From positions 62,001-126,000 of the forward strand of contig NZ_VKGK01000009.1 of assembly GCF_007197645.1 (NCBI RefSeq): 64,000 nt of DNA. The letters run 5' to 3'. The notes under the pieces were generated by a model. That model ran no database searches. It was not told where the DNA came from and was given only the letters and a program-made list of their open reading frames with translations. A program made the position numbers and the translations under genes. Positions 9,522 through 18,504 of the stretch are shown here, in pieces; positions within the stretch are counted from its first letter, which is position 1; every line of letters starts with the position of its first letter. Origin of the DNA: Shewanella hanedai (GTDB taxonomy: Bacteria > Pseudomonadota > Gammaproteobacteria > Enterobacterales > Shewanellaceae).

Positions 9522-9614
9522 CACTTGGTGAAAAAGGCAAAACGCATGAAAGTGCGTGACGCAAAGCAACCAGCCTAAGGGTTTCAACCTAAGGTAGTGG
9601 AGTTACCACAAGTG
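9522..9614 (+). promoter_or_regulatory. Cyclic-di-GMP-I (GEMM) riboswitch
   Basis: The conserved core of class I c-di-GMP riboswitches is present. GGCAAA is at 9536-9541. P2 is ACGCA...TGCGT, capped by a GAAA tetraloop at 9549-9552. The invariant GACGCAAAGC is at 9558-9567, then CAGCCTAAGG, and P3 closes with GGTAGTGGAGTTACC. P1 forms between CACTTGGTG (9522-9530, one bulge) and CACAAGTG (9607-9614). Downstream, AAGTGAC (9610-9616) can pair instead with GTTACTT (9638-9644) around a GTTC/GAAC inner stem, followed by TTCT. This hairpin and P1 share bases. Ligand-stabilised P1 would therefore disfavour the weak terminator-like hairpin, predicting an ON switch. That direction is inference. Confidence 0.9.
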
Positions 9615-9675
9615 ACACGTGCAGTTCTTCTGAACCTGTTACTTTTCTATGTACTTATGAAAAGGACATGATTTA

Positions 9676-12240
9676 ATGACATCGTTTAAATTAAGCCTAC
9701 TCGCTAGCAGTCTAATCTTAGCTGCCTCGGCTTTTAGCACACCTGCTTTCGCAACAAATAACTCAGTTAACCTAGCTAATACAATGAATACGATTCATCA
9801 AAAAATAGATGATCGCATTGCTGAGTTAAGAGAATACGCGTCGGATGAGAGTAATGTCATCATTCAAGACCAAACACGCTATATCAAAGTGAATAATAGC
9901 CAATACGAACTCACTCAAGATAATTACATTATGTTTGATTTGCCGTCGTCATATACTGATGGAACCGCTTTCCGTAACGTATTTGATTTCATTGACGATG
10001 ACTGGGAAATAAGTTGGTACGGCTTTGGAATGGTTCTCGTTAATAAAATATACGGTAACTATAACTACGGTAATGGCTGCTTGATTGAATATGGTCCAAG
10101 AGGTGATGTTTACACCCCCACTGGATCGAAGCATTTGGTGATTGAAACCGCTAGCTGCGGAGTAGAAGAAGGTGAAACCCTAACCGAAAAATCATTTTTA
10201 GGCGAAGGCCGCAAGCTTGATTACTCGACTTTTGGCTATGAAAGCGCTGATAACTTTTCGCCAGAATCGGTCGCAATAAATCGCGATAAAGTTTATGTGG
10301 GCAACGTACACAGCAGCTTCTCTAAAATCGAACGCTTTGACCTGAAAACCCAACAGGCATTACCGGCTATTACCGGGTTTACCTTGAATGGTATCGATGA
10401 AACCTACCGGGTGGTGAGTGACGTGACCGAGCACAATGGTCGCCTTTATGTGGCATCATTATCCTCTAATCGCGTTGATATTTATGACACAACCAATAAC
10501 GATAATATCGTTATGTCACTGGGTACGGGCTCATGGTCGGGTAACACCTTTGATAAAACACTGACCCACCCACACAGTGTTGCTGCTAACAATGACTACA
10601 TTTTTGTTGCCGATGTTAGTGGTAAAATTTCAGTTTATGCACAAAGCGACGTTAAACAGGCTAATCACAAAAACACCAAAAAACATGCGTTCTTAAGTCT
10701 ACCTGAGAGCAACAGCATTTACCGAAATCTGAAAATGGAAGTCGTCGGTAATGAGTTGATTGCTAGTTTTGATAGCTCTGCAACCTATGTGTTTGATATC
10801 GCTAATATAGAAGCAGGACAACATCTTATCGAGCCAAAACAAACATACGCTAAGACTCATCGTCGTAATGTGTATGAATCAGCACGAGGCGATGTCTTTA
10901 CCGGTAGCACTTCCGGTAATGTTGAGTTATTCCCTGCTGGCACTTTAGTATTTACAGATTCTGGCGTAGCAACGCCTTCTACTCAGCAATACAGCGCTTA
11001 CTTTGATATTAATACCAACACTGAAGCCACATCCAAAGTCGCTTTCGATCTGGCTGTTGAAAACGATATTCTGGCGATGTTACAAGATCGAACAGTACTC
11101 TTAGCTGATATCGAAACTTTACGTATTCATCAATCTAATAATACCGTTAGTTACACCAACGATATCGACTTAACAGGCTCAGATGTAAGCCACACACCTT
11201 TGTTATTTAATGGCGAAAGCTGGGAAAGTTTAACCACAAACCATGAAGTGCGTATCAACCGTCTGCTCTCCGGTAAGCAAACCTTAGATGCGCTAGAAAT
11301 TACCAGTTATGTCGCACAGCCAACTCATGATTTAACAGTTGAAGCACGTTTTAATAATGACGGAGCATGGGTTCAGTTGGGCTCAATTACCCAGTTAGAT
11401 GCCTTTTCTTCCTTTAAATTGGGACAAACGCTGCAAGATAACCTTTATTACCCAACGGCAAATGGTCTGCAATCGGTTGCCATTAAAGGATTAACGGATC
11501 TTAGTTATTTACCGGCAAATATCATCGATATTCGTCTAACTTCGAAAACCGATGAGTTAGTAAAGAAGATCACTGATTTAAAACCAAAATGGCGCCTACG
11601 TTTTGGCACATTCAACACAGGAAATTGGGCGAAGATAACACCTGCCTATGCAAGGGAATGGATGATCATCATAGCGAACTTCGCTTATATGATTGATAGC
11701 CCTGAATTTGAGCATTTGTGGTTCAATTACAGAGACAGCATTGGTCAGGGGAATAATGAATTCTTTGGCAATGCAGGCCCTATCGATGGTTCTGGTGGTA
11801 ACTTTACAGCTGAAGATTACAAGCGCGTATATGATGAGTTTATGAATCGCGATCTTATCAACTTAGGGATCTCGACCATAGGTGGTGGCTTAGGCGGTGG
11901 AACAACTCTGGGAATTGATACCTGGAACTATTATTCACACTACTATAATTCTGGCATGGGTGTTGTTGGGCATGAATTTGGACACCACTGGGGATCTCAT
12001 GACAGTAGTTTCTCTAATTCCTCGCGTGGCTTGCAACTGATGACTCAAGATCTGCATCAAATGATGATCCGCTGTCAGTCTCTGCCTTACTTAGATGATG
12101 AGATTAACGCCTTCTACAAAACTCCGCGTGAGGAGATGTACAACGGTGTCGATCATAGATTCCGTACTCCTCGCCCTGCTGACAATGTGAATCTGGTTGA
12201 AGGTTACTTTGCTGAAAAACCACTGCTATTTGTGCGTTAA
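9676..12240 (+). CDS. Secreted zinc metalloprotease under c-di-GMP riboswitch control
   Basis: An 854-residue protein with a Sec signal peptide (cleavage after AFA, about residue 27). The middle (about 195-490) has repeated beta-strand blades with VAxNxDxxxVxxV-type motifs, suggestive of a beta-propeller. A jelly-roll-like segment follows (about 515-620). The C-terminal peptidase domain carries HEFGHHWGSHD at 766-776. This fits HExxHxxGxx(H/D) with H766, E767 and H770 as expected and Asp776 at the third ligand position, as in some metzincins; His775 is an alternative. It probably acts outside the cell or at the surface. No sortase or autotransporter signal is visible. AAAGGA lies about ten bases before the ATG. 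The 435-base leader holding the riboswitch ties it to biofilm/motility signalling. Confidence 0.8.
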   Translation: MTSFKLSLLASSLILAASAFSTPAFATNNSVNLANTMNTIHQKIDDRIAELREYASDESNVIIQDQTRYIKVNNSQYELTQDNYIMFDLPSSYTDGTAFRNVFDFIDDDWEISWYGFGMVLVNKIYGNYNYGNGCLIEYGPRGDVYTPTGSKHLVIETASCGVEEGETLTEKSFLGEGRKLDYSTFGYESADNFSPESVAINRDKVYVGNVHSSFSKIERFDLKTQQALPAITGFTLNGIDETYRVVSDVTEHNGRLYVASLSSNRVDIYDTTNNDNIVMSLGTGSWSGNTFDKTLTHPHSVAANNDYIFVADVSGKISVYAQSDVKQANHKNTKKHAFLSLPESNSIYRNLKMEVVGNELIASFDSSATYVFDIANIEAGQHLIEPKQTYAKTHRRNVYESARGDVFTGSTSGNVELFPAGTLVFTDSGVATPSTQQYSAYFDINTNTEATSKVAFDLAVENDILAMLQDRTVLLADIETLRIHQSNNTVSYTNDIDLTGSDVSHTPLLFNGESWESLTTNHEVRINRLLSGKQTLDALEITSYVAQPTHDLTVEARFNNDGAWVQLGSITQLDAFSSFKLGQTLQDNLYYPTANGLQSVAIKGLTDLSYLPANIIDIRLTSKTDELVKKITDLKPKWRLRFGTFNTGNWAKITPAYAREWMIIIANFAYMIDSPEFEHLWFNYRDSIGQGNNEFFGNAGPIDGSGGNFTAEDYKRVYDEFMNRDLINLGISTIGGGLGGGTTLGIDTWNYYSHYYNSGMGVVGHEFGHHWGSHDSSFSNSSRGLQLMTQDLHQMMIRCQSLPYLDDEINAFYKTPREEMYNGVDHRFRTPRPADNVNLVEGYFAEKPLLFVR

Positions 12241-12277
12241 GTTTGATTAGAGCATATAAAGTTATCGACATAAGACT

Positions 12278-12308
12278 AAGCCAATCAAATCCTTGATTGG
12301 CTTTTTTA
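12278..12308 (+). terminator. Terminator of the metalloprotease gene
   Basis: An 11-bp perfect stem AAGCCAATCAA / TTGATTGGCTT with a 4-base loop is followed by T6, 38 bases after the stop. Confidence 0.92.
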
Positions 12309-12613
12309 TGAGTCGTTGGCTTGAAGATACAACCAGAGTCCAGCTCATTACCACACAGAAATGAAATATAGATATTTAAATACAACTGCTTACGGAAATT
12401 CGCAAGTGTTAATCCTGAAGAACATTATTTGTTTCAGATCCAACTTCCACCCAGTTTGATTCATGTCACACACAAGCACCAGCACTTGTGACTAAGATCT
12501 CAATACTACCCTCTATTTTCCTTTGTGAGTGATTAAAATCCAAATTAAGTGAAAAAAATTCTCATCGCTTTAAACACATTACAGAGTCACATTTACGATA
12601 TACCAATGACTGA
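12309..12613. other. Intergenic gap between convergent genes
   Basis: I see no gene. One imperfect hairpin (CACAAG/CTTGTG near 12472-12492) might help end transcription of the Lrp-type gene from the other side, but it lacks a T-run. Confidence 0.4.
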
Positions 12614-13093
12614 TTAAGCCTCATTAGATAAAAGTAATGGCGTCTCCAGGGTGGCTTTAACTCTGTCCATGACCACAATGGTTCTAAACCATTTTACATT
12701 CGGATTGTTATAAAATAGTCGGCCACTGATCGCATCATATTCGGCCATGCTTGCAACCGTGAGTACCAACATAAAATCTGCTTCGCCCGTAACATAGTAA
12801 CACTGCTGTATTTCGGGGCCTGAGAAGCACAACTTTAACTCTTTCATATCAGATGCACGCACATGAGCTGCGTGAACCTCCACAATAATGGTGATCGCTT
12901 GCCCCACTTTATCGGGGGAAATAATGGCTGAATTGGCTTGAATCACTCCTGAATCTTCTAAGCGCTTAATTCTACGCTGCACAGAAGCTGTCGATAAATG
13001 AACGAGTTCAGCAATCACCCGTAATGGGGTGATATTGTTTTTTTGCAAAATGCTCAAAATGGCATGATCAAAGCTATCAATTGGTTGGTTCAT
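12614..13093 (-). CDS. Lrp/AsnC-family transcriptional regulator
   Basis: A protein of about 159 residues. The N-terminal winged helix-turn-helix (DHAILSILQKNN...VIAELVHLSTASVQRRIKRLEDSGVI) is typical of Lrp/AsnC. It is followed by the RAM effector-binding domain (about 65-150: AITIIVEVHA...CYYVTGEADFMLVL). Such proteins respond to amino acids and control nearby amino-acid genes. The frame continues to a TTG at 13141, but the ATG at 13093 gives the usual length. It is divergent from the cystathionine-lyase-like gene with about 100 bases between, the classic position of a local regulator of that gene and the cassette behind it. Confidence 0.88.
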   Translation of the reverse strand: MNQPIDSFDHAILSILQKNNITPLRVIAELVHLSTASVQRRIKRLEDSGVIQANSAIISPDKVGQAITIIVEVHAAHVRASDMKELKLCFSGPEIQQCYYVTGEADFMLVLTVASMAEYDAISGRLFYNNPNVKWFRTIVVMDRVKATLETPLLLSNEA

Positions 13094-13196
13094 GTGAAAA
13101 TTTTTCTCATAAGCACTAGTTAATTCGAGCGCTATTCTCAAGTGAGGAAGAATAAGATTACTGCCAATATCTTTCTTCCCGATTTGGAGCAGTAAA

Positions 13197-14351
13197 ATGC
13201 ATTGGCATAGCAGACTCGTTCAACCACAGACTTTAGCGACGTCAGGATTTCAATCATTAGCAACACCCACGTATCGCGGCTCTACCGTATTATTTAACAA
13301 ACAAGCTGATATTGTCGATGATTGGAATCAGGCAGAAAACGGCTACAGCTATGGCTTATACGGTACACCAACAACATTAGAGTTATCGGGACGTATTGCA
13401 CAATTAGAAGGTGCACTACACAGTTTTGTTGTACCCGGCGGACAAGCCGCTATTGCGTTAGTTTATTTTGCCATGTGCCGAGCTGGCAGCCATGCACTCG
13501 TTCCTCACAATGCCTACGGTCCGAACAAAGAGATGGCCCAAGGACTACTAAAAGATCTAGGCATTGATGTCGAACCCTACGACCCACTGATTGGTGCTGG
13601 GATCTCTGATCTGATCCGTGATAACACCAGCTTGATTTGGGTAGAAAGCCCAGGTTCAGTGACCATGGAAATTCAAGATGTGCCCGCTATTTGCGCTGCG
13701 GCACATGGAAAAGGCGTCATGGTTGCGTTAGATAACACCTACGCTGCCGGTGTGCTATTTGATGCCTTTGCACATGGTGTTGATATTAGTATGCAAGCAC
13801 TGACTAAATATGTTGGCGGCCACAGTGATCTATTACTTGGCACCGTTTCTGTCAATACCGAAGTCCTAAAAGCCAAAGTGGGTGTGACCTTCAAACAACT
13901 CGGTTTAGCCGTCTCTCCTGATGATTGCAACTTGGCTCTAAGAGGCCTGCAAACCCTTGGCATTCGCTTAACCCATCTAGAAAAATCGACGCTAGAAGTT
14001 GCCCAGTGGCTTTCTGAGCAAAAAGGGGTTGCTCAGGTCTTCCACCCTGCATTCCCATCGTGTCCAGGCCATGAGCTTTGGAAACGTGACTTTACCGGTT
14101 CAAGTAGCGTGTTCTCCTTCCTATTTACCGAGGAGTTCAGCGCCAGCCAAGTTGAAGCCTTCATCGATACTTTATCAATGTTCAAAATCGGCATGAGCTG
14201 GGGCGGCGTCACCAGTTTGGCCTTGGTCTACCCAAACATTGAGCGTCCAGGTAAAGACTACGCAGGCCGTTTAGTCAGACTCAATATCGGTTTGGAGCAC
14301 ACTCAAGAGCTTATCCAAGATCTTGAGCGTGCCATCAAAACGGTCTCTTAA
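13197..14351 (+). CDS. Cystathionine beta-lyase-like PLP enzyme (MetC/MetB family)
   Basis: A 384-residue trans-sulfuration-family (fold type I) PLP enzyme. The Schiff-base lysine is in the segment SMQALTKYVGGHSDLLLG. The substrate-phosphate contacts near YGLYGTPT and the VALDNTYAAGV strand carrying the PLP-nitrogen Asp are also recognisable. Members perform beta- or gamma-elimination/replacement on sulfur amino acids. The length matches MetC. It heads a run of same-strand genes for peptidases, a racemase-like enzyme and transporters rather than methionine genes. Its job is therefore probably a lyase step in a catabolic pathway, not core methionine synthesis. Confidence 0.82.
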   Translation: MHWHSRLVQPQTLATSGFQSLATPTYRGSTVLFNKQADIVDDWNQAENGYSYGLYGTPTTLELSGRIAQLEGALHSFVVPGGQAAIALVYFAMCRAGSHALVPHNAYGPNKEMAQGLLKDLGIDVEPYDPLIGAGISDLIRDNTSLIWVESPGSVTMEIQDVPAICAAAHGKGVMVALDNTYAAGVLFDAFAHGVDISMQALTKYVGGHSDLLLGTVSVNTEVLKAKVGVTFKQLGLAVSPDDCNLALRGLQTLGIRLTHLEKSTLEVAQWLSEQKGVAQVFHPAFPSCPGHELWKRDFTGSSSVFSFLFTEEFSASQVEAFIDTLSMFKIGMSWGGVTSLALVYPNIERPGKDYAGRLVRLNIGLEHTQELIQDLERAIKTVS

Positions 14352-14451
14352 AAGACAAAAAAATCAGCAAAGTGAAGTTACGCCACGCATAACTTCACTT
14401 GACGAACAATCAACTAAAAAAACTAATAATAGCTTATGTAAGGTGCATCAA

Positions 14452-15615
14452 ATGACGAATCTAACTCGTGGTTTTACCCTGCAAGAATTTGAGCAAAGAA
14501 CTGTACGCGCCCAAAAAGTCATGCATGACATGAAACTAGACGCGATGATATTTACCACCGAACCCAACGTTCGTTACTTCACTGGTTTCCACTCGCAATT
14601 CTGGCACAGTCCAACCCGTCCTTGGTTTGTAGTGGTACCTGCAGAGGGCAAGCCTATCGCTATCATTCCTGAAATCGGCGCCAAAGGCATGTCGCAAACA
14701 TGGATTGATAACATTATTACGTGGCCTGCGCCTCGACCAGAAGATGACGGCATCAGCCTAGTTGCAAACACCTTAAACGCGCTACCGCGCCGACATGGCC
14801 GTGTTGGTGCAACCTTAGGCATCGAGTCTCACCTGCGTATGCCGGTCAATAACTATCTCAAGCTGACCACCATGGTTAACAGCGAGTTTGTCGATGTAGC
14901 GCTTGCCATGCACGGGCTTCGTCAGATCAAGTCAGCAGCTGAGATCGCTAAAACTCGTGAAATTTGCCGTATCACTAACATCGGCTTTAACCGTATCCCC
15001 GAGTACGCCCAAGTCGGCATGACTGAACGCCAAATCTGTAAGCAGTTCGGTATCGATATGCTACTAGCAGGCGCCGATGAATGCCCATTTATCATCGCCG
15101 GATCGGGTCCAGATGCCTATGACGATATCTTGATGGGACCGAGCGATCGCATTATCGAATCTGGTGACGTACTGCTGATCGATACCGGCGCAGTATGGGA
15201 TGGTTACTTCTCTGATTTCGACCGTAACTGGGCCTTTGGCTCTGCAAGTGAGCAAACCAAAGCGGCCTACCGCGCCACTTATGAAGCGACAACCAAAGGC
15301 TTTGAAGCTGCACGCCCTGGTAACACGACCACCGACATCTACAACGCTATGTGGAACGTACTGGAAGCCAATGGTGCACTAGGTAATGACATTGGCCGAG
15401 TGGGTCATGGCCTAGGTATGGAGCTCACTGAGCGACCTTCAAATACGGCAACTGACAACACAGTACTCAAGCCAGGCATGGTGATGACACTTGAACCTGG
15501 CATGACCTACGCAGCGGGTAAAACCATGCTGCATGAAGAGAATATCGTGATCACCGAAGATGGCGCTGAATGGCTATCGGAACGTGCTGCGCCGGAGTTG
15601 ATCATTATTAACTAA
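14452..15615 (+). CDS. M24-family metallopeptidase (Xaa-Pro aminopeptidase/creatinase fold), cassette A
   Basis: A 387-residue protein with an N-terminal creatinase-like domain (1-155, TTEPNVRYFTGFHSQFW) and a pita-bread catalytic domain. All five metal ligands of M24 aminopeptidases appear in order: D244 (LLIDTGA), D255 (SDFDRNW), H319 (GHGLG), E348 (TLEPGM) and E362/E363 (HEENIVIT). It should therefore be a dinuclear metallohydrolase, unlike creatinase, which lost them. The start is the ATG at 14452 with AAGGTG upstream; the open frame reaches back into the lyase gene without support. A close paralogue is encoded at 26892-28058, with long identical blocks by eye. The family includes EutD-type proteins of ectoine pathways, but the substrate here is unknown. 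Confidence 0.85.
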   Translation: MTNLTRGFTLQEFEQRTVRAQKVMHDMKLDAMIFTTEPNVRYFTGFHSQFWHSPTRPWFVVVPAEGKPIAIIPEIGAKGMSQTWIDNIITWPAPRPEDDGISLVANTLNALPRRHGRVGATLGIESHLRMPVNNYLKLTTMVNSEFVDVALAMHGLRQIKSAAEIAKTREICRITNIGFNRIPEYAQVGMTERQICKQFGIDMLLAGADECPFIIAGSGPDAYDDILMGPSDRIIESGDVLLIDTGAVWDGYFSDFDRNWAFGSASEQTKAAYRATYEATTKGFEAARPGNTTTDIYNAMWNVLEANGALGNDIGRVGHGLGMELTERPSNTATDNTVLKPGMVMTLEPGMTYAAGKTMLHEENIVITEDGAEWLSERAAPELIIIN

Positions 15616-15677
15616 CCACACCTTCGAAATGCCTCCGCATTTGAGTGGAGGCTTGCTTAATCCTAAGGAATAATATT

Positions 15678-16649
15678 TTGAACAATATTAATAAAGATGT
15701 GTTGTTTGGATGGTGCGCTGCAATTTCGGTGGCGATGATTTGGGGTGTAACGGGCGTTGTATCTAAACCGCTATCGATGGCGGTAGACCCGATGACGCTG
15801 GTATTTTTCCGCTATGTCACCGCAGTTATCGGTTTGTCAGTTATCTTTATGCTGACATGCAAGAATACAAAAATAAACGGTGAACTTGGTAAATCGTTAA
15901 AAATTGAAAAATCTGATTACTTCAAAATCGCCATGTGCGGCATCATTGGCCAAGGCCTTTTCTCTCTGTTTAATTTCCTATCACTTGCTCATATCGGCGC
16001 CACTGAAAATGGTGTAATTCAGGGCATGAACCCTTTCGTGACTGTGTTCTTTGGCATGATATTCATGAACTTCCGCATGAATAAGATTCAGTGGTGCGCA
16101 TTCCTCGTATCGGCACTTTGCATCTACGCTATGAGTATTGGCCCAACAAACCAGATCCAAGGTGGCACACCACTTTTAGGCTACTTATACGTCTCATGTT
16201 CAGTGCTATCTATCGCCTGTACCGCGCACTTGCGTGCCAGCTTAGCGGACAAGTACGGCTCTGTTGTCTCTATGTTAATGCAATATATTGCTGTGGCCAT
16301 TTTTGGTTTAGTGATGGTGCTATCGATGGGATTAGACCTGTCACAAATTACCATTATTCTTTCTGATCCACTGCTGATCGGTCTGCTGATTTTCTTAGGC
16401 ACAGGTATCTCAGGTGTCAGCTATGTCATCCAGCTCTATTCATTTAAAAAGATTGGTGTCGAAAAATCGACATTAGCACTTAATTTAATGCCCCTAGTTG
16501 GCTACATCGTTGCCGTTCTGACGCTTGGTGAACAGTTATCTTTTTACAAAACCGCCATAGTACTGACTATCGTTGCAGCCCTGTACGCCTTTAACGCTTT
16601 TGAGTCTAAAACTAAAACGATAACAGCAGTAAAACCCGTTACGGCTTGA
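15678..16649 (+). CDS. EamA/DMT-superfamily transporter, cassette A (first)
   Basis: A 323-residue membrane protein with ten predicted helices in two EamA repeats. The first repeat shows WGVTGVVSKPL and FFRYVTAVIGL; the second shows ATENGVIQGMNPFVTV-like segments. EamA proteins export or import amino acids and small metabolites. The start is taken as TTG 15678 with AAGGA eight bases upstream, giving the same length as the two related transporters here. A GTG at 15645 would add 11 residues and overlap a GCCTCC/GGAGGC hairpin (15631-15652). It is cotranscribed with the racemase-like gene 34 bases downstream. Confidence 0.8.
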   Translation: MNNINKDVLFGWCAAISVAMIWGVTGVVSKPLSMAVDPMTLVFFRYVTAVIGLSVIFMLTCKNTKINGELGKSLKIEKSDYFKIAMCGIIGQGLFSLFNFLSLAHIGATENGVIQGMNPFVTVFFGMIFMNFRMNKIQWCAFLVSALCIYAMSIGPTNQIQGGTPLLGYLYVSCSVLSIACTAHLRASLADKYGSVVSMLMQYIAVAIFGLVMVLSMGLDLSQITIILSDPLLIGLLIFLGTGISGVSYVIQLYSFKKIGVEKSTLALNLMPLVGYIVAVLTLGEQLSFYKTAIVLTIVAALYAFNAFESKTKTITAVKPVTA

Positions 16650-16683
16650 TTATCTAAGAACAAAAAAGAGATAGGACAACACC

Positions 16684-17454
16684 ATGAATTTTGAACAATT
16701 TAATGATTTTGAAGTAAAGCTAACCTTTGAACCTGCACCTAGACCTCAGCGAGTCCATATTGGCTTAGTCCAATTGGCCAACGACCACACCTTAGAAACG
16801 GATTGGTCTCACCTGCTTGGCGAACAAGCTGCACTGTTTAGTACTCGCATCTTTAAAGAGAATGGCATGACACCAGAAGCGCTAGATTCTGTTGCTGCCA
16901 GCATTAGTGACGGCGCGGTATTGGTCGCAGACGGCTTACCCATGGATGTGATGGCATTTGCCTGCACCTCAGCTTCAATCATCATCGGTGAACAGAAAGT
17001 CTCTAAGCTACTCACTAAAGGGCGTGGAGATATTCCAACCACCAACCCATGGTCAGCAGCTCAAGCCGCTTTTAAACATCTGCAAGCGAAAAGAGTGGCG
17101 GTTTTCTCCCCCTACCCAACGGAGGTTAACTTCCCCTTAAGAGAGCAATTAATTGATGCGGGCTTTGATGTGGTCGCGATAACAGCATTGGGCATTATGG
17201 ACGACAACATCATCCATAAAGTGCCATTAAGCACATTTGAACAGGGAATTGAGATCCTATTAAAGGATAACAATGTCGATGTTATTTTCATGTCCTGCAC
17301 CAGCTTAAGAGCTGTCGAGAATATTCAGCATCTTGAAGATAAATATGGTGTTGCCGTTGTTTCCAGTAATTCAGCTCTATTCTGGCATTCAATGCATCTG
17401 TGTGGGCAAACAGCAAACTGCCCAGGCTATGGCAAGTTACTTTCTGGAATTTAA
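16684..17454 (+). CDS. Asp/Glu racemase-superfamily enzyme (maleate isomerase/EutA-like), cassette A
   Basis: A 256-residue enzyme with two pseudo-symmetric halves. Each supplies one catalytic cysteine: AFACTSASIIIG (about residue 98) and FMSCTSLRAV (about residue 204). This pair defines the maleate isomerase / arylmalonate decarboxylase / EutA group, which use Cys thiolates for isomerisation, racemisation or decarboxylation. The conserved RGDIPTTNPWSA and VAVFSPYPTEVN loops fit that group. AGGA precedes the ATG. The partner genes (M24, M20, EamA) imply a role in handling an amino-acid-like carboxylate. The paralogue is at 26049-26828. The exact reaction is not assignable. Confidence 0.82.
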   Translation: MNFEQFNDFEVKLTFEPAPRPQRVHIGLVQLANDHTLETDWSHLLGEQAALFSTRIFKENGMTPEALDSVAASISDGAVLVADGLPMDVMAFACTSASIIIGEQKVSKLLTKGRGDIPTTNPWSAAQAAFKHLQAKRVAVFSPYPTEVNFPLREQLIDAGFDVVAITALGIMDDNIIHKVPLSTFEQGIEILLKDNNVDVIFMSCTSLRAVENIQHLEDKYGVAVVSSNSALFWHSMHLCGQTANCPGYGKLLSGI

Positions 17455-17476
17455 CTCTTGTGTAGGAATATGAACC

Positions 17477-18451
17477 ATGTCTGAACGTAATAAAGGTTGG
17501 ATTGCAGCGGTATTTATTGGTTTTTTATGGGGAACACCTTGGGTTGTAGGGACACCTCTTATGGAGGTGATGGATTCAAAAATGTTGGTGTGGTTGCGCT
17601 ATGTTGTCGCCTCTATCACCCTGTTTGTGATTCTTGGGGTGATGAGTAAGTCAGCAGTAACTCAAGAGTATCAAAAGTTTAGCTATTCTTGGGATAACCG
17701 TATCGATGTATTTAAGACATTTGCCTGCGGCTTTATCGGTCAAGCCTTGTTTAGCTATTTTGCTTTCTTATCACTGGATTACATTACCGCATCTGAGAAT
17801 GGCGTCATCATGGGACTGATCCCAATTCTGATCCTTTCCGTTGGCTTCTTCGCCAGAGGTGCACGCTTTACCATGTTACAGCTAGGTGCAGCTTGCCTTG
17901 CATTAGCCGGGGTCACCATGTTGGTGTATGTACCTGAATCTAGCTCTGGTGGCTTTAACTTAGGCCATGTTCTGGCATTTTTAAGTGCATTTGCTTTCGC
18001 TTCAACGGCCTATACACGCGCAGACCTTGCAGAGAAATATGGTTCAATCTCAACCATGTACCATCAGTTCATCTTTGCCGCAGTAGGCTTCACCTTTGTG
18101 GTGCTTTTCTATGGCCTAGACTTCACCACCGCCCTACAAGCCTTTACCTCGCCAAGTAGGATATTGAGCATCTTCATTCTTGGAGTGTTTATCTCAGGTA
18201 TTAGTTACTTAATTTATATCTATGGCATCAACAGAGTCGGTGTTGATGGCACCGGTATGGCGCTTAACTTAATGCCACTAGCGTCATTTGCCTTGGCTGC
18301 ACTCGTGCTATCTGAGCCTTTCACCACCTGGAAGTGTGTAGCCATCGCTATTGTTGTCTCGGCACTGATGATTTTTGTGAAGGCCAAAGCTAAAGCTCCT
18401 GCTGCAAACCCCAAGAACTGCATAAAACCTGAAGTTGCAGGCGAAATGTAA
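17477..18451 (+). CDS. EamA/DMT-superfamily transporter, cassette A (second)
   Basis: A 324-residue, ten-helix EamA protein. Its start, GWIAAVFIGFLWGTPWVVGTPL, is nearly the same as that of the cassette B transporter at 25027-26007. The core blocks YITASENGVIMGLIPILILSVG and GMALNLMPLASF are shared too. It follows the racemase-like gene by 22 bases, so it is in the same operon. Having two different EamA genes in one operon is unusual and suggests import and export, or two related substrates. Confidence 0.82.
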   Translation: MSERNKGWIAAVFIGFLWGTPWVVGTPLMEVMDSKMLVWLRYVVASITLFVILGVMSKSAVTQEYQKFSYSWDNRIDVFKTFACGFIGQALFSYFAFLSLDYITASENGVIMGLIPILILSVGFFARGARFTMLQLGAACLALAGVTMLVYVPESSSGGFNLGHVLAFLSAFAFASTAYTRADLAEKYGSISTMYHQFIFAAVGFTFVVLFYGLDFTTALQAFTSPSRILSIFILGVFISGISYLIYIYGINRVGVDGTGMALNLMPLASFALAALVLSEPFTTWKCVAIAIVVSALMIFVKAKAKAPAANPKNCIKPEVAGEM

Positions 18452-18457
18452 ACCTGT

Positions 18458-18487
18458 AGAGGGCATAACCTAATGCCCTCTTCTTTT
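18458..18487 (+). terminator. Intra-operon hairpin, terminator-like
   Basis: A 9-bp stem (AGAGGGCAT with ATGCCCTCT, loop AACCTA) is followed by TCTTTT, seven bases past the transporter stop and before the amidohydrolase gene. It probably gives partial termination. A hairpin occupies the same relative place in cassette B (24969-24989). Confidence 0.6.
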
Positions 18488-18504
18488 AATGAAGAATTAA
18501 CACG

